DNA of 21,422 nt, taken from positions 1 to 21,422 of IMG/VR virus record IMGVR_UViG_3300021962_000758. One strand, given 5' to 3'. Both the position numbers and the translations under genes were made by a program. Below the pieces are notes generated by a model. That model worked only from the letters and a program-made list of their open reading frames with translations, ran no database searches and was not told where the DNA came from. The stretch comes from a virus. Numbering within the stretch: position 1 is the first letter of the stretch; every line of letters starts with the position of its first letter. Below, piece after piece: positions 6,966 to 12,938 of this stretch.

Positions 6966-6968
6966 GGA
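6964..6968 (+). promoter_or_regulatory. Ribosome binding site deciding a GTG start
   Basis: AAGGA at 6964-6968, overlapping the previous stop, sits 6 bases before GTG at 6975. It supports the GTG as the start of the membrane-anchored coiled-coil gene, since no ATG precedes the hydrophobic segment. Confidence 0.65.
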
Positions 6969-6974
6969 TTTACT

Positions 6975-7208
6975 GTGGATAACCAGCATCTCATAAACGC
7001 GCTTATCGGTGGCGGCTTTGCAATCCTCGGCTGGTTTGCGCGTGAGTTGTGGGGCGCGGTCAAGGAGCTACGAGCCGACCTCGCCGCGCTGCGTGAAGAT
7101 TTACCGAAAGAATATGTTGCGAAAGACGATTACCGCGAGGACATCAAAGAAATCAAAGCAATGCTTGAGAAGATATTTGAGAAACTTGAGAACAAGGCCG
7201 ACAAATGA
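6975..7208 (+). CDS. Membrane-anchored coiled-coil protein in lysis cassette, 77 aa
   Basis: The GTG start has AAGGA 6 bases upstream. Residues 6-22 are hydrophobic (LINALIGGGFAILGWFA). The rest is a charged heptad-like helix: KELRADLAALREDLPKEY, then REDIKEIKAMLEKIFEKLENK. A short N-terminal anchor followed by a coiled coil resembles an inner-membrane spanin or a XhlA-like lysis accessory. No lipoprotein partner is visible, so the spanin reading is tentative. The stop overlaps the next ATG by 4 bases (ATGA). Position between two membrane proteins and upstream of the endolysin supports a lysis or envelope role. Confidence 0.75.
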   Translation: MDNQHLINALIGGGFAILGWFARELWGAVKELRADLAALREDLPKEYVAKDDYREDIKEIKAMLEKIFEKLENKADK

Positions 7209-7726
7209 AAAAGATACTCCTCCTCGCTCTGCTGCCAGTAAGCGTATCTGCTGCTGACCTGATGATGTGCAACGGTGAGTATGCACTGTGCGCCGCCAGT
7301 GGCTCCACGCCTACAGGCAGGGCAATAACAGTTAAAGGTAAGGTGTTTCAAGAGGGGATGGCAGTCTGTCCGGTGCTGACAGGCCGAAGCGTAGCCAACG
7401 GTGCGCTGATGAATAACTCATGCGATGCTCCTGCCGGTAAAGTGTGGAGCCTGTTTTCCACTGTTAGCGAAGCGCCACAAGCGCCAAGCTGGGCAGTTGC
7501 GCCGTTGGTGAGTCGATCATTCACTCTCGGCAAAGATTCGGGTATGTCGAACCAGTGGTCATTCCTTTGCGACAAACAAGCCAAGCCAGTAAACGGTGTG
7601 CAGCTTGCCTCTTGCTACGGCCCGATAAACGAATCACCAGCCACCAACGGGCATATCAAGCCGGGTGCTAAAATTGTTACTGATGCTCCAGTTGGAGTGC
7701 TGAACCCTGTGGGCGGTAACTTTTGA
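7205..7726 (+). CDS. Secreted cysteine-rich protein in lysis cassette, 173 aa
   Basis: The N-terminus is a clear Sec signal peptide (MKKILLLALLPVSVSA) with a likely signal-peptidase-I site after VSA; LMMC is not a lipobox because Met precedes the Cys. The mature part has six cysteines (MMC, ALC, AVC, NSC, FLC, ASC), which could form three periplasmic disulfides, plus GEYALCAASG and a WSLFS block. I have a vague memory of bacterial secreted proteins in betaproteobacteria with a similar YALCAAS start, which would suggest acquisition from a host; this is unverified. It overlaps both neighbours by 4 bases. Possible roles are lysis accessory, superinfection exclusion or envelope modification. No enzyme motif is recognised. 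Confidence 0.75.
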   Translation: MKKILLLALLPVSVSAADLMMCNGEYALCAASGSTPTGRAITVKGKVFQEGMAVCPVLTGRSVANGALMNNSCDAPAGKVWSLFSTVSEAPQAPSWAVAPLVSRSFTLGKDSGMSNQWSFLCDKQAKPVNGVQLASCYGPINESPATNGHIKPGAKIVTDAPVGVLNPVGGNF

Positions 7727-8157
7727 ACCCGCTACTCATTTCAGGTTTGTTCTCTGCTGCTCAATCTTTAATCTCTAGGTTTTTTCCAGACCCGGAGAAA
7801 CAAGCAGAGGCCCAAAGAGCGTTGCTTCAGATGCAGCAGAACGGCGACCTAGCGCAGCTCGCTGCCGAGACTGACCTTGCAAAGTTACAGATTCAGGTAA
7901 ATGTAGAAGAAGCTAAAAGCACAAACTGGTTTGTAGCGGGGTGGAGGCCGGGTATCGGCTGGGTGTGCGGAGCAGGGCTGGCCTACGCCGCGCTGATTGA
8001 ACCGTTTGCTAGGTTTATTGCAAAGGTTTGGTTTGGGTATACCGGCGAGTTTCCGGTCATCAGCACTGACTTAACTTTGCAGATTTTAATGGGCATGTTG
8101 GGGCTTGGTGCTATGAGATCGGCTGAAAAAATCAAAGGCGCAGAAGGCAACAGATGA
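7723..8157 (+). CDS. Holin, 3-TM gene-transfer-agent type
   Basis: The start is TTG at 7723. An in-frame TAA ends at 7719, so no earlier start is possible, and TTG overlaps the preceding TGA by 4 bases. The 144-residue product has an N-terminal hydrophobic patch (LLISGLFSAAQSLISRFF), a charged helix (PEKQAEAQRALLQMQQNGDL), the motif NWFVAGWRPGIGWVCGAGLA leading into a transmembrane helix, and a last hydrophobic helix (LTLQILMGMLGLGAM). The WFVAGWRPxxGW signature is characteristic of the 3TM holin family first defined from gene-transfer-agent release. It would permeabilise the inner membrane to release the GH108 enzyme encoded next. Confidence 0.85.
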   Translation: MNPLLISGLFSAAQSLISRFFPDPEKQAEAQRALLQMQQNGDLAQLAAETDLAKLQIQVNVEEAKSTNWFVAGWRPGIGWVCGAGLAYAALIEPFARFIAKVWFGYTGEFPVISTDLTLQILMGMLGLGAMRSAEKIKGAEGNR

Positions 8158-8666
8158 AAGAGAACTTTGAAAAATCGCTAGAACTTGTTCTCGCTCACGA
8201 GGGGGGGTACGTCCACCACGCTTTAGACCCCGGTGGCAGGACGAATCTCGGCGTTACACAACGCGTGTGGGAGGATTATGTCGGACACTCAGTTGACGAG
8301 CAGGCAATGCGACAGCTCACGAAAGAAATGGTGGCTCCGCTCTACCGCAAGCAATATTGGGATGTTTGCCATTGCGACGATCTGCCTGCTGGGGTTGATT
8401 ATCTTGCCTTTGATTTTTCTGTTAATGCTGGGTCTTTCCGTAGCATTAAAACTATTCAACGTGCATTAAACATAACGGCTGATGGTGTCATTGGCCCCGT
8501 AACTATAAAAGCTATACAGGACGCAAATGCAGAAGAATTTATCAACAATTTTACAAACGCTAAAGAAGTGTTTTATCGCGGTCTGGCAAACTTTCCGACT
8601 TTTGGCAGAGGTTGGCTTAATCGCGTTGCAGAAAGCAAGAGAATTGCCGAAGAAATGATTGTTTAA
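8154..8666 (+). CDS. Endolysin, GH108 N-acetylmuramidase with peptidoglycan-binding domain
   Basis: The 170-residue protein carries the GH108 signature HEGGY with Glu16 as the expected catalytic acid, followed by DPGGRTNLGVTQ. Residues ~80-170 match the C-terminal helical peptidoglycan-binding (PG_binding_3) domain: LAFDFSVNAGSFRSIKTIQ and TADGVIGPVTIKAI. GH108 enzymes cut the MurNAc-GlcNAc bond. There is no signal peptide, so it needs the holin encoded directly upstream (ATGA overlap). Length matches the family. A run of seven Gs (8201-8207) lies exactly in the codons for the GluGlyGly motif, making this spot prone to slippage. Known family; assignment is strong. Confidence 0.93.
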   Translation: MKENFEKSLELVLAHEGGYVHHALDPGGRTNLGVTQRVWEDYVGHSVDEQAMRQLTKEMVAPLYRKQYWDVCHCDDLPAGVDYLAFDFSVNAGSFRSIKTIQRALNITADGVIGPVTIKAIQDANAEEFINNFTNAKEVFYRGLANFPTFGRGWLNRVAESKRIAEEMIV

Positions 8667-8677
8667 ACAGGTGCAAC

Positions 8678-10798
8678 ATGCCATTACAGAAGCTCCAATT
8701 TAAACCGGGTATCAACAGAGAAGGAACAAACTACTCTAACGAGGGCGGTTACTATTCCGGGGACAAGGTTCGCTTTCGTTCTGGCTACCCAGAGAAAATT
8801 GGGGGTTGGCAAAACATATCCTTTACCTATACCTACAAAGGTGTATGTAGGCAGATGTGGAATTGGATTCCGTTGGATGGAGCCAATTTAAACGCGTTAG
8901 GCACGAGCCAAAAGTTCTACGTGGAGAATGGCGGGTTCTACAACGACATCACACCACTGGCTGCGGCGGCTGCGGGCATTAACAATAACCCCTTCTCCAC
9001 AACATCAGGCAGCAGGTTAGTTACCGTTACAGACACAGCACATGGTGCGTCGGCGGGAACCTTTGTTACCTATGCGGGGGCTACTGACACAGGCGGGATT
9101 CTCGCTGCTACCCTGAACACTGCGTTTGAGGTCATTACCCTGATTGACGGGAACAGCTACACCATTATTAGTCCCACAACTGCTACCAGCACCGCTGTGG
9201 GTGGGGGCGCAAGCGTAACCGCAGCTTATGATATTTCCGCTGGTGGCTCCATTTACACAACAGGTGTGGGTTGGGGCGCGGGGCCGTGGAGCCGAGGCAC
9301 TTGGGGTTCTGCGTCCGCCGTAGGGGTGGGAAGTCAGTTACGGCTGTGGTCAATTGACAACTTCGGGCAAGATTTGGTTTTAGCTCCGCGCAACGGGGCG
9401 CTTTACTACTGGGCCAAGGATATAACGACCTATCCTAAAGCTATCACTTTAGCTGCTGCATCCACAACCGCTGGGTATGACGGAACCTATGTACCAAGCC
9501 AAACACTCCAGATATTGACCTCTGGGCTTCAACGGTTTGGTTTAGCATTTGGAGCCAATCCTTACGATCCAACTACGCCAAGCACCACGTTTGATCCAAT
9601 GCTTGTACGTTGGTCAGATCAGGAAAACATTTACGATTGGGTTCCGACAACCTTTAACCAATCAGGTGAACAGCGTCTGTCTAATGGATCAACCATCGTT
9701 ACAGCAGTTCATAGTAGGCAGGAAAATGTAGTGTTTACAGATACGGCTGTTTTTGTCATGCAGTATCTGGGGCCACCCTACATCTGGGGATTTCAGTTAA
9801 TAACTGACAACATCTCTGTAGCCTCCCCCAATGCGGTAGCTTCGGCAAACAACATAATTTACTGGATGGGTGCGGATAAGTTTTATACTTATTCGGGTAG
9901 GGTTGACACGCTGGACTGCACTATCTGGAAGTATATATACAACAACATCAACAAAGACCAACTGTATCAAGTTATGGCGGGTACGAATGCCGCATACAGT
10001 GAAGTGTGGTGGTTTTACCCGTCAGCAAATAGCTTAGTAAACGATAGCTACGCCATATATAACTACAGCGAACGTATCTGGTATTACGGGAGTTTAAGCA
10101 GAACGGCATGGTTGGACAGCGCGTTGAGACAGTATCCAATGGCGGCATTCAGTGTTCAGATAACTTATCTGGCGGCTGCTATAACCGCATCCGATACAAC
10201 CATACCGCTTCTCAATTCCGGGGCTTATCCCACTACGGGTTCTATTCAGATTGATTCTGAAATCATTTCTTACGCGAGTAACAGCAATAATGTTTTGACC
10301 GGGTGTATCAGGGGGTTATTAAACACCACCGCTGCATCCCATGTGCAATACACAATAGCTCCGTTATACACACCCAATCAAGTCATGTTCCATGAGTATG
10401 GTGTCGATGATGGTTCTTTATCAATTTCCACAGCGATTGCAGCCAACATACAGACCTCTGACTTTGATATTGGAGACGGGCATAACTTCGGGTTCGTGTG
10501 GAAAATGCTGCCGGATGTGACGTTTAACGGGTCTAATGTTAACGCGCCCAACCTATACTTGACACTCAAACCGAGGGTGAACTCCGGTACAGCTTACGGG
10601 GAGCCTGATCCAAACGCAGTGTTAAGTGCTGACAACTTTGCCGGTAATACTACATACACCATAGAAACCTACACCGGGCAAGTCTACACGCGGTTGCGCG
10701 GGCGGCAGATGTCGTTCAAGATTTCATCTACAGCACTGGGTGTGACTTGGCAGTTGGGTGCGCCAAGAATTGATATCAGGCAAGATGGACGACGGTGA
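8678..10798 (+). CDS. Large tail structural protein, P22 gp10 / T7 gp12-like nozzle candidate
   Basis: The 706-residue protein begins LQKLQFKPGINREGTNYSNE, followed by GDKVRFRSGYPEKIGGW, a start I link to a widespread podophage family placed near gp4-like adaptors. The body contains repeated Trp/Tyr-rich beta strands (LYYWAKDITTYP, VRWSDQENIYDW, YWMGADKFYTYSGR, VWWFYP), consistent with the beta-propeller of packaged-DNA stabilisation/nozzle proteins. Residues ~495-565 form a small Ser/Thr-Gly-rich insert (DTTIPLLNSGAYPTTGSI, then GCIRGLLNTTAASH) seen in many unrelated phage tail proteins. It would form the tail tube below the adaptor. Family link by pattern only; the structural role is likely, the exact homology uncertain. 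Confidence 0.65.
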   Translation: MPLQKLQFKPGINREGTNYSNEGGYYSGDKVRFRSGYPEKIGGWQNISFTYTYKGVCRQMWNWIPLDGANLNALGTSQKFYVENGGFYNDITPLAAAAAGINNNPFSTTSGSRLVTVTDTAHGASAGTFVTYAGATDTGGILAATLNTAFEVITLIDGNSYTIISPTTATSTAVGGGASVTAAYDISAGGSIYTTGVGWGAGPWSRGTWGSASAVGVGSQLRLWSIDNFGQDLVLAPRNGALYYWAKDITTYPKAITLAAASTTAGYDGTYVPSQTLQILTSGLQRFGLAFGANPYDPTTPSTTFDPMLVRWSDQENIYDWVPTTFNQSGEQRLSNGSTIVTAVHSRQENVVFTDTAVFVMQYLGPPYIWGFQLITDNISVASPNAVASANNIIYWMGADKFYTYSGRVDTLDCTIWKYIYNNINKDQLYQVMAGTNAAYSEVWWFYPSANSLVNDSYAIYNYSERIWYYGSLSRTAWLDSALRQYPMAAFSVQITYLAAAITASDTTIPLLNSGAYPTTGSIQIDSEIISYASNSNNVLTGCIRGLLNTTAASHVQYTIAPLYTPNQVMFHEYGVDDGSLSISTAIAANIQTSDFDIGDGHNFGFVWKMLPDVTFNGSNVNAPNLYLTLKPRVNSGTAYGEPDPNAVLSADNFAGNTTYTIETYTGQVYTRLRGRQMSFKISSTALGVTWQLGAPRIDIRQDGRR

Positions 10799-10814
10799 GT
10801 AAGGACTTACTAAC

Positions 10815-11000
10815 ATGTATAACATATTCCCCGCTAAATCCCCCAACCTACCCATAGGCGGGGATGAGTACGATCTTGGGTATCAGAACCAGCTTAATAA
10901 TGCCTTGCGTCTTTACTTTAACCAATTGGACAGCAATACACAGCAGTTCATTGAAGGAATAAATAGCGTAACGACCCTGCAATGGATGGGGAGTGACTGA
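10815..11000 (+). CDS. Small hypothetical protein, 61 aa
   Basis: ATG at 10815 follows AAGGA at about 10 bases, and the stop TGA shares one base with the next ATG (TGATG). The sequence starts MYNIFPAKSPNLPIGGDEYD, then continues LGYQNQLNNALRLYFNQLDSNTQQFI, an amphipathic helix, and ends GINSVTTLQWMGSD. There is no membrane segment or cysteine. The NQLNNxLRLYFNQLD pattern looks conserved among small proteins that accompany phage nozzle or tail genes, but I cannot name it. Tight packing between two structural genes supports that it is expressed. A minor virion component is the most likely reading. Confidence 0.72.
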   Translation: MYNIFPAKSPNLPIGGDEYDLGYQNQLNNALRLYFNQLDSNTQQFIEGINSVTTLQWMGSD

Positions 11001-11338
11001 TGGCTTTTCAGAACATCATAGGGAACGTGCTTATACCGGCAACTGCGGTTACAGGGGCTTTTGTTACGTTATATACTACCCCTGCGTCCACTCGTACATT
11101 CTTGAAATGTATAGACATTTGCAACACCACGGGCGGGGCGCTGACTGTGTTTGTTTCCTTGGTTGCTACGGGCGGGACAGCAGGAACGGCAAACGCCTTG
11201 TACTCAGGAATAAGTATCGCTGCAAATGCAGTTCTACAGTGGCGCGGGTTGCAGGTATTGGTTGCTGGGACGTTCATCAGCGTCAAAAGCACGACCACAG
11301 GTTTAACTATAACCGCCAGCGGCGGCGAAGCTACATAA
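11000..11338 (+). CDS. Small beta-sandwich virion protein, 112 aa
   Basis: The start is coupled to the previous stop. The whole sequence is beta-prone: NVLIPATAVTGAFVTLYTTP, TRTFLKCIDICNTTGGALTVFVSLV, then ISIAANAVLQWRGLQVLVAG and FISVKSTTTGLTITASGGEA. The pattern of two strands, a C-x3-C hairpin and the WRGLQVLxAGxFI block resembles the small beta-sandwich decoration or tail proteins common in environmental phages. Two cysteines lie at CIDIC. There is no signal peptide and no catalytic motif. An out-of-phase + frame over the same bases (10993-11352) is a shadow. Structural role probable, exact place in the virion unknown. Confidence 0.7.
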   Translation: MAFQNIIGNVLIPATAVTGAFVTLYTTPASTRTFLKCIDICNTTGGALTVFVSLVATGGTAGTANALYSGISIAANAVLQWRGLQVLVAGTFISVKSTTTGLTITASGGEAT

Positions 11339-11354
11339 TTCGGAGCGTATAGCT

Positions 11355-12524
11355 ATGAGCCTAAACCTTTATGACGCAAGCGGAAATATAATAGGGCAGC
11401 AAGGGGGTTTATTGGGTAGGCAACGCGAAACCCTGATGGAGCTGGGAATGGATAAAAGCCCTTTACAGCAACCATTAGGAACAACAACACTCCCCCCACA
11501 AATAGGGCAAATTCCGCAAACGCCTAATTTGAGCAGCTACGGTCAGGCTGGCGGGTTGCAAACGTTTGATGACTTGCGGTCTCAAGGCTTACAGATGGGC
11601 CATGGCGGTCTGGGGATGAATCGAAGCGCACAACCATCTAACCAGCCACCTAAATCTTATACAAATCCTTCTGATTTTGAAGGATTGAATTTTGCATCAG
11701 CAGACACGGCTTTTGGTGGCGCAAATTATCAACGAATGCCAATGTTTAGTTATGCTGCTGGGACTTCAAAAGAAGATGTGCTAAAAAGTCAAGCTCCGTA
11801 CATGACTCGTGAGAGCTATGAAAAACGGTTAGACAGTATAAGAGAAAATCAAACTCCGACACAAATGCAGCCACTCTCGCAGACGCCTTCAAATCAGCCA
11901 ACACTCCCCCCACAAATAGGGCAACAACAGTTTGGCAATAGTGGTATTGGTAGTCTAGGTGGTGGCGGCGGTGGCGGGCAAACTAACGTCAGTTTAAATC
12001 TTCAGGGAAGCGCCACGATGAATCCTCAAGGAGCAAATCAAAATAGAGGGTATCCCGGAATGAACTTTGCGTCCGCGCAGGATCAGAGTAGGGGGACGAT
12101 GATGTTTGCTGAAGGTGGCCCCGCCAAGCAAGGTGTAGGCAGTTTAGACCGTGGCAGGACTGGTATCCGTGAGATAGATATTATCAAGACTTATCTTTTG
12201 CATCTGGGTGTGAAGCAGGAACAGGTTCCGCAAATGATTCAGGCGGTGGTTAAGGATGGAGCGAAGTTTACCCGCGTTGGTAATACCATGATGTCTATGA
12301 AGCCTATTAGCCAGAATGCCGCGCAGGTTTATTTCTATACTGTTAGTAAGATGCCTGAGTTTATGGACGACGTTAAAGGCTTTATTAATAAGCTAAAGCA
12401 GAGTGGTATCAGCGTTATTTATATGAACAAAGAAGACCGAGATATCATGCAAGCAATTCAAGCTGCCGGTGCTAGTGTCCAGCCGTCTGACCGTCCTGAA
12501 TTCAAGATAATGGCTGGGATATGA
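11355..12524 (+). CDS. Internal/ejection module protein with AEGG motif and possible GNAT-like C-terminus
   Basis: This 389-residue protein has a low-complexity Gln/Pro/Gly/Asn-rich N-terminal two-thirds. It holds the twice-used phrase TLPPQIGQ, two NFASA motifs and a GlyGlyGlyGlyGlyGly stretch. It then has the block FAEGGPAKQGVGSLDRGRTG and a folded C-terminal ~120 residues (IREIDIIKTYLLHLGVKQEQ, YFYTVSKMPEFMDDVKGFIN, SVIYMNKEDRDIMQAIQAAG). The final helix-Ala-Ala-Gly-strand arrangement is reminiscent of the GNAT-like fold of T7 gp13-type proteins, but the match is weak. Bases 11640-11880 are AT-richer than the flanks. It overlaps the cupin gene by 4 bases. Likely a virion protein; function unknown. 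Confidence 0.65.
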   Translation: MSLNLYDASGNIIGQQGGLLGRQRETLMELGMDKSPLQQPLGTTTLPPQIGQIPQTPNLSSYGQAGGLQTFDDLRSQGLQMGHGGLGMNRSAQPSNQPPKSYTNPSDFEGLNFASADTAFGGANYQRMPMFSYAAGTSKEDVLKSQAPYMTRESYEKRLDSIRENQTPTQMQPLSQTPSNQPTLPPQIGQQQFGNSGIGSLGGGGGGGQTNVSLNLQGSATMNPQGANQNRGYPGMNFASAQDQSRGTMMFAEGGPAKQGVGSLDRGRTGIREIDIIKTYLLHLGVKQEQVPQMIQAVVKDGAKFTRVGNTMMSMKPISQNAAQVYFYTVSKMPEFMDDVKGFINKLKQSGISVIYMNKEDRDIMQAIQAAGASVQPSDRPEFKIMAGI

Positions 12525-12937
12525 ACACAGAAGTTACAGGGCAGAATCCTACCGGAGTTGCAACTGGGCGTTTAAACGCCCTTGCTCTGGAGGTATTAAA
12601 GCAACCACAGGTTGACTGCCCTGTAACGCATCACTTTGGCCCCAGTATATACATCCGGGAAGTTGTAATGCCAGCAGGAACTGTTGTTGTTGGTAAGCCC
12701 CATAAGACTGAGCATATGTGCAACATGATTTCTGGGCGCATGATTGTTGTTAATGAAGATGGGGATAGGATGGATGTAGTCGCGCCCTGTGTGTTTATGG
12801 CAAAGAAAGGCCGGAAGACTGCTTACATTATAGAAACAGTCCGGTTTCAAAATATTTTTTCAACGAATGAAACCGACATTGCGAAGCTAGAGGATATGCT
12901 AGTGGACAATACTCCGTTACTGGAAGAGGGAGAATAG
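12521..12937 (+). CDS. Cupin-like small protein in virion module, 138 aa
   Basis: The central region (residues ~35-110) shows the cupin pattern of short strands and turns: HHFGPSIYIREVVMPAGTVV, then GKPHKTEHMCNMISGRMIVV, then a ProCys turn and a closing strand (TAYIIETVRFQNIF). His61 and His65 lie where the metal-binding histidines of cupin motif 1 would be, followed by ISG; the usual Glu of motif 1 is not clearly placed, so catalysis is uncertain. An acidic tail (LEDMLVDNTPLLEEGE) ends the protein. Cupin-like proteins between ejection genes recur in podophages and are of unknown role; structural use of the fold is possible. It overlaps the preceding gene by ATGA. Confidence 0.72.
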   Translation: MNTEVTGQNPTGVATGRLNALALEVLKQPQVDCPVTHHFGPSIYIREVVMPAGTVVVGKPHKTEHMCNMISGRMIVVNEDGDRMDVVAPCVFMAKKGRKTAYIIETVRFQNIFSTNETDIAKLEDMLVDNTPLLEEGE

Positions 12938-12938
12938 T

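Noticed and set aside
7205-7726. Outer-membrane spanin lipoprotein
   Set aside because: The cysteine after the signal peptide is preceded by Leu-Met-Met, not a lipobox, and the protein is far too long and Cys-rich for an o-spanin.
10798-10811. Palindrome AGTAAGGACTTACT as terminator
   Set aside because: Six-base arms with a two-base loop cannot form a stable hairpin, there is no T-run, and it contains the ribosome site of the next gene.
10993-11352. 119-codon frame overlapping the small beta protein
   Set aside because: Cys/Arg/Tyr-rich nonsense-like product; the frame starting at 11000 has the coupled start and a coherent beta pattern.
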